Source of the DNA: an uncultured Aquimarina sp.
GTDB lineage: Bacteria; Bacteroidota; Bacteroidia; Flavobacteriales; Flavobacteriaceae
Assembly: GCF_947495315.1 (NCBI RefSeq)
Contig: NZ_CANLYD010000010.1
Span: forward strand, 1-64,000
Length of the DNA: 64,000 bases
Direction of reading: 5' to 3'
The notes below the pieces were generated by a model. The model saw nothing but the letters and a program-made list of their open reading frames with translations, was not told the origin of the DNA and did no database searches. Below are positions 53,101 through 61,986 of this stretch, piece after piece (the first letter of the stretch is position 1; every line of letters starts with the position of its first letter). The position numbers and the translations under genes were made by a program.

Positions 53101-53604
53101 TTCATCCGAGTTATTTATTAATGTACTTTTTCTAACAAAACCGTACTCATTACTGGAACTCCACATATATCTGTAAGCCAAACCTACATCGTGATTTATT
53201 TCTTCAAATAAAATTTTGTCCCCATAGGCATTTTTATAAACATTTCTGGAATAGTGATATGTTCCTGAATACCGTTCGGAAAACGGTTCCCATATAAATA
53301 GTTCTTCTTCTTTTTTTATTCTAAAAATGGATTTACTTCCTGTAATGTCATATGATTCAGTGATCTTATCATCGGTATAATACGGGAAAATTGCACTGTC
53401 TGAATCTTTTCTACCCGCAGATAATCCTCCATTACTAGATATGAACATCCAATGATTAGAATCGCTAACGATACTCATAAAAAAAGGACGCATTACATCA
53501 CTATTAGAAATCATATAAAACATTTCATTATTTATAGTAATGTACTGGAGTTTCACCTCTTTATTTCTTACTCTTTCTTGCATTAATACAGAATTCTTTA
53601 TCAT
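50140..53604 (-). CDS. GH149-like beta-1,3-glucan phosphorylase
   Basis: An 1154-aa protein without signal peptide, hence cytoplasmic. Its length and pattern fit GH94/GH149/GH161-type phosphorylases: an N-terminal beta-sandwich, an (alpha/alpha)6 barrel with EWNDANNALVGNG near residue 650 (the Asp aligns with the catalytic acid of the GH94 WND motif), and a C-terminal jelly-roll. GH149 enzymes of algae and flavobacteria convert beta-1,3-glucan plus phosphate to glucose 1-phosphate. With GH17, GH16 and an MFS transporter nearby, GH149 is favoured over cellobiose phosphorylase; the exact family needs a profile search. Confidence 0.8.
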   Translation of the reverse strand: MIKNSVLMQERVRNKEVKLQYITINNEMFYMISNSDVMRPFFMSIVSDSNHWMFISSNGGLSAGRKDSDSAIFPYYTDDKITESYDITGSKSIFRIKKEEELFIWEPFSERYSGTYHYSRNVYKNAYGDKILFEEINHDVGLAYRYMWSSSNEYGFVRKSTLINNSDEAIDIEILDGLQNIMPYGVNTDIQGIRSNLVDAYKRSQLVQDSKLGIYALSAIIVDRAEPSEALKANIVWSKGLENSKYLVSILQLNSYRNGKDIDEEIDVKAEKGAYFVNCKISLQAAESKDWIMVTDVNQGPSQVVEISEKLKNDNDLIKKVNDDIELGTQRLINLVSASDGLQFTADKRRNARHYANTLFNIMRGGIFDANYTIEKQDFTNYLASANKKVYSKNEALLKDFPDTFTLFELREIAYKNEDKNFRRLTLEYMPLKFSRRHGDPSRPWNRFSINTQSEIDGSKILDYEGNWRDIFQNWEALAHSYPEFVENMIHKFLNASTFDGYNPYRITKGGIDWEVIEEHDPWSYIGYWGDHQIIYLLKFLEFFQDHYPNRLQNFLNEDMFVYANVPYKIKSYGNLLKNPKDTIEFDYNLDKKIQEKRAEFGADGVLLRDENHFIHKVNFIEKILATTLAKLSNFIPEGGIWLNTQRPEWNDANNALVGNGVSMVTLYYLRRFLKFFKNVFENTEDKDIEVSKELVAFYNNVKDTLKNHEELLSKSLSNIDRKKILDGLGMAGSNYRANIYDSAFSGKKETLKLDDLKTFIDLTLKYLNHSINANKRDDNMYHAYNLMTVENESEISITYLDEMLEGQVAVLSSGYLSSKDSLSLLDAMKNSNLFRVDQYSYLLYPNKELPKFTEKNIIPKEYVENSALLKQLIIDNNTQIIEKDVNGNYHFNGSFNNAESLKQELEKLSTKGYHILVEKYRSLVLDTFEKVFNHKSFTGRSGTFYGYEGLGSIYWHMVSKLLLAVQECCLKAINNKESDEVVGRLLEHYYEINEGIGVHKSPELYGAFPTDPYSHTPTGKGAQQPGMTGQVKEDILSRLGELGVTVKNSELQFNPCLLRIGEFLKDPKMFHYVDVNQNEKQLQLYKHELAFTYCQVPIVYSLSGENSVEITYINDSIISHTSLSLEASISQKLFERTGEIESIKVNIEKTILK

Positions 53605-53666
53605 TTTTATGTACTTCGGTTTAAAGGATTACTTCTTAAACCATTTATATTATTAGGCTCTAAGTA

Positions 53667-53694
53667 AAGAGGTTGAAGAAACATTCAACCTCTT
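53667..53694 (-). terminator. Hairpin after the PKD glycan-binding lipoprotein gene
   Basis: AAGAGGTTGAA and TTCAACCTCTT form a perfect 11-bp stem with a 6-nt loop about 40 nt past the stop at 53733. The following T-run on the minus strand is poor (TTACTTAG), so termination may be partial, allowing some read-through to the phosphorylase gene. Confidence 0.55.
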
Positions 53695-53732
53695 CTAATT
53701 TTCATCATTTCAAATAGTTATTCAGGTTTAAA

Positions 53733-56000
53733 CTACTCAAGTCTTATATCATCAAAATAATATGTCCCACCCGATGTTATTGCGCTATCGACCTGATCAT
53801 TATCTGGTTTTATAACTAAATGATTGTATGTTGTTGGTGATGCTGGTAAATTGATAAAAGTAAATTCGACTTCTGTCCATTCATCTGCATTCGCTATTGT
53901 TACAAATACTGGAGCTGGATTACCAATACTTCCATCATTAGGTAGAACAGCTAGTTCAAAACGCATTACCACATTTGCTTTAGTAGAATAGACTTTAACT
54001 TTAAAAGTCATTGTTGTAGTCAAATCGAAATTATCGAAGGTATTTTGAACTCCTGCGAAAAATTCTGAACCAGTTGGTTTATCTACTTTTAAAACAAAAG
54101 CAGAAGTATTAATACCTGTTTGAAAAGGATTTGCTACGACTTCTGAAGTAAGCCCCGCTCCAAAATTAACATCAGAAAGAAATGTTTCGCAACCTTCAAA
54201 ATCTAATGGTAATGATGTAGCTGCAACAAAGGTAGTATCACATCCACCACCACCTGTACCTCCAGAAGTGTATAACCTGAAATCATCTATAAAATAAGTC
54301 TCTGTGGTATTCGTATTCAACTCAAAAAACAATATGATCTTATCATACTTTCCACTTTCTCCGCTTGCAAAGTTAAAAGTCAATTCTTCCCAACCACTGG
54401 CTACACTTGTAACGGCTCCTACTTCTACATTAATCGCATTGTTGGTCTTATCTTCGAGTTTTACTAAAACATTTGTTCCTGCGTTAGGAGACCATACTTT
54501 TAATTTAAACCCTGAATTCGCATTAAAATCAAATTTTGTATCAAAATCTATTTGATTATTCGCAAATAATGCAGCACCAGACCGATCTATTTGGCCAACT
54601 TTACATGATTTATTTACGTCATTATCAAAATCTGGATTATCAATCCAAGACAAACCTGCATCAAATGAGCCTATACTAGCAGTTGGATCTGTTTGGAATG
54701 TTAAATTAAAATCTGATGCATCTAGTGATTGACTAGTTTCTGGAGTACAAGGATCTGCAACCATTACTGAAACCTGCTCAATATCATCCAGATAAAATAT
54801 ACCCGCTGCGGTACCTGGGCCATCTACAAAAATTACCATATCATTGTAAGAAGCTGATGAGTTAAGTACAAATGTTAATTCTTCCCAACCAGAACCTCCA
54901 TGGTTTTGTGCATTCTCAACAGGTGCTTCTGTGCCATCTTCAAATTTTAATAAAACGGGTAATGCTTGATTAGAGAATATTTTCATTTTAACCCCCTTAT
55001 CTGCGGAAAAATCAATAGCTGTATCCAGGTTAAAGAAAGCATTTTCGAAGTTAGCACCTACATTCGTGATTTGTCCAACCATAGTTGGTTCGCTATTTAT
55101 ACCTGATAATTCTGGGTTATCTACAACAGTAAACGATACATTACCAACAATCTTAGTAGCATAATCAATTCCATTACAATCAAAATCTATTGGGATTTCT
55201 AATAACGTATCCGTACAAGGAATATCTTCAGTATCAATTTGAGAAATATCATCTATATAAAATGTTCCTGCAGTCGTACCTGGTCCATCAACAAAAATGG
55301 TGAGTTTTGAAAATGCGTCTGAAGAATCAAATGTAAAGTAAATTTCCTCCCAACCTGTTCCTCCATGACTTGCGGTTGTCTCTACAAACGTACTTCCTTC
55401 TTCAAGTTTTAATAGTACATCAATTGGAGTGTCTGACCAAAAAACAACTTTTATAGATTTTTGTTCGGATAAATTTAACGGCTCACCTAAATCAAAGACA
55501 ATACCTTCAAATGTTGCTCCACTATTAGTAATAGCACCGACATTAGATGCACTTGTATTTGCTCCTGAAAGGTCAGGATTTTCTACAACTTGAAAAGATG
55601 CACCTCCAAAAACCTCAGCTTGATAGTTAACATTATCTGCATCAAAATTGATAGGAAATGTTATAGGCACAGGAATGTTTATAAATATTTCATCTTGAAA
55701 AGTACCTTCTGCTCCAGCTACATTTTTTGCAGTTAACACGACGGTATAGCTACCTGTTGGATATGTTTTAGTTGGATTAATTTCGGTAGAAGTTGTACCG
55801 TCCCCAAAATCCCAGGTATAACTATCGGCATTTTCAGAAAGGTTGATAAAAGATACTATACCTGTATCTTCGTTTATGGTTTGTGCAAAAGTTGCAATTA
55901 CCTTTGGTAAGTTGGTATCATCATCTTCGCAACCAAAAAAAAAGGCAACAGCTATAATTAGAAGCCAAATTATATTAGTTTTTTTAATCAATTGTTTCAT
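53733..56000 (-). CDS. Surface glycan-binding lipoprotein with PKD domain and four repeated modules
   Basis: A 755-aa lipoprotein (lipobox FFGC, Cys24, followed by EDDD, a Bacteroidota surface-export-like acidic signal). A PKD domain (about 45-110, YTWDFGDGTTS) precedes four repeats of about 150 residues that share SGWEELTF / TGWEEIYF and end in FYIDDIS, FYLDDIE, YFIDDFR and YYFDDIR. These look like carbohydrate-binding jelly-rolls. No catalytic motif is seen. It likely captures beta-glucan at the surface, the place usually taken by SusE/SusF-type proteins. Confidence 0.85.
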   Translation of the reverse strand: MKQLIKKTNIIWLLIIAVAFFFGCEDDDTNLPKVIATFAQTINEDTGIVSFINLSENADSYTWDFGDGTTSTEINPTKTYPTGSYTVVLTAKNVAGAEGTFQDEIFINIPVPITFPINFDADNVNYQAEVFGGASFQVVENPDLSGANTSASNVGAITNSGATFEGIVFDLGEPLNLSEQKSIKVVFWSDTPIDVLLKLEEGSTFVETTASHGGTGWEEIYFTFDSSDAFSKLTIFVDGPGTTAGTFYIDDISQIDTEDIPCTDTLLEIPIDFDCNGIDYATKIVGNVSFTVVDNPELSGINSEPTMVGQITNVGANFENAFFNLDTAIDFSADKGVKMKIFSNQALPVLLKFEDGTEAPVENAQNHGGSGWEELTFVLNSSASYNDMVIFVDGPGTAAGIFYLDDIEQVSVMVADPCTPETSQSLDASDFNLTFQTDPTASIGSFDAGLSWIDNPDFDNDVNKSCKVGQIDRSGAALFANNQIDFDTKFDFNANSGFKLKVWSPNAGTNVLVKLEDKTNNAINVEVGAVTSVASGWEELTFNFASGESGKYDKIILFFELNTNTTETYFIDDFRLYTSGGTGGGGCDTTFVAATSLPLDFEGCETFLSDVNFGAGLTSEVVANPFQTGINTSAFVLKVDKPTGSEFFAGVQNTFDNFDLTTTMTFKVKVYSTKANVVMRFELAVLPNDGSIGNPAPVFVTIANADEWTEVEFTFINLPASPTTYNHLVIKPDNDQVDSAITSGGTYYFDDIRLE

Positions 56001-56103
56001 GAGTTATCTTGTTGTTTTAGAGGTTACATGGAACTTGCCAAATAATCTTGATGAACGTCAAAATTCTTGCAATGGCTCGTTTCACAATTTTTTAATAATT
56101 AAA

Positions 56104-56958
56104 TTAGTTTATTCCATTAGTATATACTCTTACATAGTCTACAACCATGGTTTGTGGAAAGACCGTTTCTTCATTTGGTGATCCAGGTAAGTTACCACCA
56201 ACGGCAAGGTTTAAAATAATGTAGAACTGCCTATCGTTAAACACCCATTCACCCTCTCCATCTGTTTCTTCATCCACATCTTCAGGAGTGACCTGGTAAT
56301 ATAACACGTTATCTACATAATAGTTTATGTAGTCTGGTCCCCATTCTATTCCATATATATGAAAGCCAGTATCCACCCTACTATTTACTAAGGTGTACTT
56401 TTTTGATATGGAATTTTCACCTGAGTATCCAGGTCCATGGACAGTGCCAAATATTTCTGTTGGCGCATCACCGGTATTCTCCATAATATCTATCTCACCT
56501 ATCTGTGGCGAGACACTACCATCGCTATCATCACCTAACAACCAAAAGGCCGGCCACATTCCCTGACCAAAAGGCAAGCGTATACGTGCCTCAAAACGAC
56601 CGTAGCGTTGTTGAATTTTTCCTTTGGTCTGTAATCTTGCAGAGGTGTATTGTGCTCCATTAAAATCCTCTTCTTGGGCGGTGATCAATAAAAAACCATT
56701 CTCTACAGTAACGTTTTCAGATCTATCTGTATAGAATTGTAACTCATTATTTCCCCATCCGGGAATACCTTGTTCTGAGCCATCACCGATATCAAAATTC
56801 CAAAAAGAGGTATCAATTTCGCCATCCACATCAAAATTATCTTCTGCCACTAAATTATTGAATGTGGCCACTGTTTGAGTATCATCAGTTCCACAACCCA
56901 TCATAAAAAGGCATGAAATAAAAAGAGATCCGATTATCCTATTTAAATTATTATTCAT
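56104..56958 (-). CDS. GH16 laminarinase lipoprotein
   Basis: A 284-aa lipoprotein (lipobox MMGC, Cys22, followed by GTDD). The GH16 beta-jelly-roll has the catalytic EIDIME motif with Glu155, Asp157 and Glu160, in a region QIGEIDIMENTG plus the downstream FGTVHGPG typical of endo-beta-1,3-glucanases. It would make the first cuts in laminarin-type glucan at the cell surface. It lies 11 nt after the neighbouring glycan-binding lipoprotein gene. Confidence 0.94.
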   Translation of the reverse strand: MNNNLNRIIGSLFISCLFMMGCGTDDTQTVATFNNLVAEDNFDVDGEIDTSFWNFDIGDGSEQGIPGWGNNELQFYTDRSENVTVENGFLLITAQEEDFNGAQYTSARLQTKGKIQQRYGRFEARIRLPFGQGMWPAFWLLGDDSDGSVSPQIGEIDIMENTGDAPTEIFGTVHGPGYSGENSISKKYTLVNSRVDTGFHIYGIEWGPDYINYYVDNVLYYQVTPEDVDEETDGEGEWVFNDRQFYIILNLAVGGNLPGSPNEETVFPQTMVVDYVRVYTNGIN

Positions 56959-56969
56959 TTTTCAATTTT

Positions 56970-58442
56970 TTATTCTCTATAGAAGTATACATTATCAATT
57001 ACAAAAGAGCTGCCATTTGACACAAGTGCGACTCTTGCTATGTTATTTAAATTAGGAGAACCAGCAAATCCACCTGCTGTGGCTTCTGTAAATGCATTTA
57101 TTGGTATGTCTATACCAACCCAAGCACCTTCTATTAGTTCTGAACTAGGTATAGTAAACCCTCCTCCTGTATCATCTCCTCCTTGAGTGCCATCATCAGT
57201 GTTATTTGGACCAAAATCAATCAGCTGAACGGTAAATGCTGGATTTGCAGAACTACTCAATTGTACATCTACATGCAGGTGCGTCATACCCGATACATCT
57301 TCAGTTCCATCCCAACCAAGTCCTACAAAACTTAAATTATCATATGTAACAATCTGGTCACCATTTAAATTTTGTGTTTCGATCTGTACATTTTGATCAT
57401 TAAATGCAGCGAAATTCAAATTATTAACATTCGTATAAGCATCGCTAAATATTGATATAACATCTGAGGAATCTCTTTCTGGAGGCGTTTCTGCACCAAC
57501 AAAACTACCGAGTACTTCTAAACTCAAAGATCCTTCTGCTAAAACACCATTAAGTTGTCCTGTAATGGTTGTAGTACCTTCTCCAACAATTTGAATTAAT
57601 CCAAGTTCATTAACAAATGCTACATTAGTATTAGAAGACGAAAAATCAAAATAACTTGGCGCAGGTCCGACGGTAATATCTTCTCCAGTTGGAGCATTAA
57701 AAGTTGCTCCTAAATCAGTAACTAGTCTAGTTGAGCCTACAAAACCTTGCTCTATCAGATCTTCTCCAGAAAATATCGCTGGTCTTAACTGTGCTATTGT
57801 ACCTAAGTTCTCAAATCTTAATTCGTCTATCCAAAAGGTATAGCCAATCTCATTTCCGTTAGGCACTGAATCGATTATATCCAAGCCACCTGCAGAGAAA
57901 ACAAACATACCACTCTCTTGAATTAATTTTGAAGGATCTGGAATTGGCACGATGTATTTTCGCCAATCTGTAGATAGCTGAATGTTTGATCGTTCAACTA
58001 AAAATTTATTCTCTTCGAAATCGGTCCCAAAACCTACTAGACCAATCGTTGCAGTGATGGAGCCCCTAGCCCAAAAGGATAAGGCTGTATATCCTGTTAG
58101 ATCTCTTCCTTCTCCTCTATCTAAAAAGATACCTCCTACAAAACTTCCGTTTGGATCATTGGAAGATGGTACGTCAATTCTTATTGAAGAGTTTCCCTCA
58201 TAGGCAACATCATCATCTGTACCAAAAGCTTCTGTGTTAGCCCCAAGGGCAGGGTCAAACGATATAAAAAACCTGTCTGTAAGACCTATTGGACTATCTG
58301 TAAAAATGTCGGCAGTATTTGGAAAAGTTGCAAAAACTGCTTCGTCTGAAAGATCTCTATCACAGCCAGATAGAACTATCATAACCAATATTAAAGAGCA
58401 TATGGTTTTTAAATTGATATGTTTTATATTCTTCATTTGCAT
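56970..58442 (-). CDS. Glycan-binding lipoprotein with Ig-like (BIG2) domain
   Basis: A 490-aa lipoprotein (lipobox LSGC, about Cys27, followed by DRDLSDE). Two jelly-roll-like modules (about 50-215, ending FWIDELRFEN; about 330-490, ending FVIDNVYFYRE) flank a BIG2-type Ig-like domain (about 220-310, SSSNTNVAFVNELGLIQIVGEGTTTITG). No catalytic residues are seen. It probably binds glucan and works with the GH16 gene 11 nt downstream and the TIM-barrel/barrel fusion 4 nt upstream. Confidence 0.83.
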   Translation of the reverse strand: MQMKNIKHINLKTICSLILVMIVLSGCDRDLSDEAVFATFPNTADIFTDSPIGLTDRFFISFDPALGANTEAFGTDDDVAYEGNSSIRIDVPSSNDPNGSFVGGIFLDRGEGRDLTGYTALSFWARGSITATIGLVGFGTDFEENKFLVERSNIQLSTDWRKYIVPIPDPSKLIQESGMFVFSAGGLDIIDSVPNGNEIGYTFWIDELRFENLGTIAQLRPAIFSGEDLIEQGFVGSTRLVTDLGATFNAPTGEDITVGPAPSYFDFSSSNTNVAFVNELGLIQIVGEGTTTITGQLNGVLAEGSLSLEVLGSFVGAETPPERDSSDVISIFSDAYTNVNNLNFAAFNDQNVQIETQNLNGDQIVTYDNLSFVGLGWDGTEDVSGMTHLHVDVQLSSSANPAFTVQLIDFGPNNTDDGTQGGDDTGGGFTIPSSELIEGAWVGIDIPINAFTEATAGGFAGSPNLNNIARVALVSNGSSFVIDNVYFYRE

Positions 58443-58446
58443 TGTA

Positions 58447-61400
58447 TTATTTTCCTATATTAATGTGTACATATGTTCTTATTTCCCATTCGCTACCATC
58501 ATCAAATCCTACAGGGCTTAATATGGGTTCTGGCGGAAATGTATTTGGCGATAACGCTAGTGGCGAGTAACGAGGAGAAAACTCATTTAATGAACGCCAA
58601 GTGCCCCGAATCCCGATTCTAGTAGTGGGTAGAACAAACCAATCTGGTTTACCAATAGATGTCGATATATCTAACATTAATTGTACTGGATATGTTAGAT
58701 TGAAATCTCGGTGATAATCATATGGTCCCCAATCGTTTATTTGAAAGGTATGTTGGAACTTCCACTTGTTGTAGATAACACGAATATCTCCTCCAATTCT
58801 ATCAATTTCTCTAGAATCGCTACCATTTGCTTGTCCATTACCTGCAAATAATTTGGCTATTAAGCCTAAATCAGGGCTTATTTTAGATACAATACGTGAG
58901 TTAACTTCCCATAAATCTGTAGCAGGTACAGAATTAGGAAACGCAAATATGGTCCGATCTGCTAAAAAACCAATATGCGCATCCATTGTTGTTGGAAGAT
59001 TCCAATACACAAACCCTAAATTAAATGCAAGTTTAGCATCTTCTGATCTATCGTTATCCCATTGATAAAACCATGATCCTGGGGTTGGATCATAGGTAAG
59101 TAATAATTCGGCAGCCGTTGTTTTTCTGTTTGCTCTTACTACAAAAGGATCTACAAGTATGTTTCTTAATCTTGCAGTTCCACCAGCATCATTCGGCATG
59201 GCATCTACTAATGGTTCTTGCCATAAAAAGTTAGGGGCTATTTGCCAATCTCCTACAGTATATGTAAAACCTGTTAGAAAACTATTTTGGTTTCCACTTC
59301 CATTGTCTCTCAGCTTCCATCCGGCAAATGATTGTGTTTGATCAGCTCCTCCATTCGCTACCAATCCAGTAGTAGCACCTTGGGCATACCAATTAAACTT
59401 TCCTTTAGAAAAAGTAACCTTTGCCTTTGCTCCCCAATTATCGTCAGAATTTACCTTATCCTCATATACAACGTAATTTCCTGACTCACCTCTTATATCT
59501 TGATATGCTATATCGTTTAGTGGACTACCTGCCCATATTCCTCCTAGTGTAACCCCAAATGCGCCAAAGTCTCTATCTACCACTAGAGTAGCTCTTTCTG
59601 TAGGCCAAGGTGGAATTACACCACTTCTTACCTGATTTACATCTAAGACACGACTTCCACTTTCATCTAATTCTATATTAGTATCAAAATCTCTATGGTA
59701 AATACCCGTGATATCGAATTTTTTTATTTTGGTACTATACTTTAGCAACGCAGTAGGATTAGCACCCCACCATACTTGCGGTCCAAAAGCAGCTTTCAAA
59801 CCATTTAAACTCCCTTTACCGTTAAGTTCCATCCCTAAAATCTCACCATTATAGATATCTAAGTTTGGTCCATAATTAGCCTCCGGATATAAACCAAAAA
59901 AATCACCTTCATAGCCCCAATGGTAATGTCCGGTCCTGTAGAATCCTTTTATGTCGACAATTTTAGTGTTCCATTCGTATTCTGCGTTATACACACGTAG
60001 CCTATTAAAATCAGCTATTTCCACGTCTAGGTCATTTCCTTCTTCTATACCCTGAACTACCACTGGTCTACCTACACTTTCATAAAATAATTCATTAATA
60101 GGATTCTCAGCTACATTACCTAGGATGTTAAAATTAACATTGGCTCGCATACTTGGTGAAGGCCTTCCCTCTACACCTATATAGTATGACTGCATATGAT
60201 CAAAACCTAACTGATTTGGAAATACATTTACATTTGGATCTTCATTGTTTGGGGTTGTGATTAATTCACCTCCAGTATTAAACGTAGTGAATTCGGCTCT
60301 TAACTGACTTATCCGTATTTTTCCTGTACTCTCCGATTGTAATGCGGCTTTATCTCCTCTTGCTCTTAACATCCCATCCATTACTTGAATGTTGTTAAAA
60401 TAATTATCTATAAAGTCAAGGGTCATTCCATTTTCATATGGATTCAATCGATGCGCTTCTTTTAAAGCGTAGTATGCAGCACGTGGATATAATTCATAAA
60501 GTCCTCTTTCATTTGTTGGTCCTTTAGCACAAATACCAAACCACTCTTCATTCATATTATTATCGCCTTCTTTTGCCTGATCTCTGTTATAACCACCATT
60601 AGCCCAAGAAGCTGCATTATCATGAACCTCTAAGTTTTCAGTTTGTTTATATTTCCACCAACCATCACTAAACTGAAAGGTGAAACCTCCAATAGAATTA
60701 TTGGCTTTTCCCAATCCTGCGGCATTTTCATAAATTTCTTTCCAATTTCCTAAATTATAATAAGCCTGGGAGTATTGATCTTCTTTGTTGTCTCTTGCAT
60801 TGAAAGCATCTGCACCAAACTCCGAAAATAAAACAGGTAGATTTAATTCATCTCTAACTTTTTGAAATGCATCTCCAAAAGAAATTCCACGATACATATT
60901 AGTTCCATAAATATCTATTTCTGTACATTCCTCTTTTACAATATCTAAAAAACCTAAATCGCCATTACAAATTGCTACCGGAATATTAGAGTCTATCTTT
61001 TTAACCTCTTTAGTAGCATCGTTAAACGCTCGATACAAAAATCGAGCTGCCAATCTATTAGTATCATCCTTATCTTCAACAGGTATATCTTCTGTTTCGG
61101 CACCAGACCAAAACAGATGATAGTTATTCTCATTACCTAACATATAAATTAGTAATCCAGGAGTCCCTTTATAAGTATTCGCCATGTCTCTGGCTTCTTT
61201 CATTAAGACTTCTCTTGTATCCGGATCGGCATAATCCGTTTGTGGAACCCAAGCACCGTTAATGGTAAGTCCATAAGCTCCAAAAGTAATGTTGAGCATT
61301 GTGTAAATACCATAATTTTCGTAGATATATTTAATCCATTTAGGTTTAAGATTGTAAGTACGAATGGCATTAACCCCCATATTCTTTAATAAGGACATTT

Positions 61401-61635
61401 CACCATCTATTGCTGCTTTAATGATATCATCAGACTTTGCCCAAATTCCGGGATCAGTTATAGTAGAGCCAATCGGGATATAATCCCAATTTACCCCATT
61501 GATCACGAAATCTTTTCCATTGACAACTAGTTTCATCCCTTCATCATTATTTACTATTGATACCTGATTAGTCTGTGCACTACCAGTTATCGTAAACAAG
61601 AAAAAAATTATTAATTGTAGAAAGTTATTTCTCAT
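58447..61635 (-). CDS. TIM-barrel glycosidase fused to a predicted outer-membrane beta-barrel
   Basis: A 1062-aa exported protein with signal peptide ending near GSAQ (residue 21). Residues about 35-395 form a GH2/clan A-like TIM barrel with acid/base Glu169 in MLGNEN and a candidate nucleophile Glu272 in VLFSEFGADAF. Residues about 440-1062 are alternating amphipathic strands with aromatic girdles (FDITGIYHRDFDTN, FGVTLGGIWAGSP, WKFQHTFQINDWG, IRTYVHINIGK), as in outer-membrane barrels. It heads the locus. The barrel might anchor the enzyme or let oligosaccharides pass. The glycosidase family is not certain. Confidence 0.8.
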   Translation of the reverse strand: MRNNFLQLIIFFLFTITGSAQTNQVSIVNNDEGMKLVVNGKDFVINGVNWDYIPIGSTITDPGIWAKSDDIIKAAIDGEMSLLKNMGVNAIRTYNLKPKWIKYIYENYGIYTMLNITFGAYGLTINGAWVPQTDYADPDTREVLMKEARDMANTYKGTPGLLIYMLGNENNYHLFWSGAETEDIPVEDKDDTNRLAARFLYRAFNDATKEVKKIDSNIPVAICNGDLGFLDIVKEECTEIDIYGTNMYRGISFGDAFQKVRDELNLPVLFSEFGADAFNARDNKEDQYSQAYYNLGNWKEIYENAAGLGKANNSIGGFTFQFSDGWWKYKQTENLEVHDNAASWANGGYNRDQAKEGDNNMNEEWFGICAKGPTNERGLYELYPRAAYYALKEAHRLNPYENGMTLDFIDNYFNNIQVMDGMLRARGDKAALQSESTGKIRISQLRAEFTTFNTGGELITTPNNEDPNVNVFPNQLGFDHMQSYYIGVEGRPSPSMRANVNFNILGNVAENPINELFYESVGRPVVVQGIEEGNDLDVEIADFNRLRVYNAEYEWNTKIVDIKGFYRTGHYHWGYEGDFFGLYPEANYGPNLDIYNGEILGMELNGKGSLNGLKAAFGPQVWWGANPTALLKYSTKIKKFDITGIYHRDFDTNIELDESGSRVLDVNQVRSGVIPPWPTERATLVVDRDFGAFGVTLGGIWAGSPLNDIAYQDIRGESGNYVVYEDKVNSDDNWGAKAKVTFSKGKFNWYAQGATTGLVANGGADQTQSFAGWKLRDNGSGNQNSFLTGFTYTVGDWQIAPNFLWQEPLVDAMPNDAGGTARLRNILVDPFVVRANRKTTAAELLLTYDPTPGSWFYQWDNDRSEDAKLAFNLGFVYWNLPTTMDAHIGFLADRTIFAFPNSVPATDLWEVNSRIVSKISPDLGLIAKLFAGNGQANGSDSREIDRIGGDIRVIYNKWKFQHTFQINDWGPYDYHRDFNLTYPVQLMLDISTSIGKPDWFVLPTTRIGIRGTWRSLNEFSPRYSPLALSPNTFPPEPILSPVGFDDGSEWEIRTYVHINIGK

Positions 61636-61986
61636 TATACTTGTTGTTTTTAAAAATGACTGTAAAAAATGTGTAGAAACTTTTATTCCTGTATTCGCCC
61701 CAAATACTGCTTAGCATGATTTATAAATGTTAAATTAAGTATTTGATTGTATTGTGTTTCCCGTATATTGACTTAGTAAACTTATTTTAAAAAATTGCGA
61801 AATCCTTAAAAAACACCTCAACAAAAAACATACATGGCAATAAAATAGTTATTTTTTTAAAGTATTATTATCATAAAGCCCTTTGCCCTAAGGTTTTATA
61901 ATAGAAGATTAAAACAACCGTTAAAAAAGATTATGTCAGAGTTTTGTATAGGTGATGTTGAGGTGCTAAAACTTTTGTATAGGTAA
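61636..61986. other. 351-bp upstream region of the glucan operon
   Basis: It separates the regulator gene from the first gene of the glucan operon on the same strand, so the operon promoter should lie here. I see no clear TTTG/TAnnTTTG pair; GTATTTG at 61699-61705 (minus) is a weak candidate. Two copies of TTTTGTATAGGT are at 61942 and 61973. No ORF of note. Confidence 0.6.
61942..61984. repeat. 12-bp direct repeat TTTTGTATAGGT
   Basis: Exact copies at 61942-61953 and 61973-61984 are spaced 31 bp apart start to start, just after the regulator stop codon. Three helical turns between copies would put them on the same DNA face, so an operator is conceivable, but chance in AT-rich DNA is also possible. 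Confidence 0.6.
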
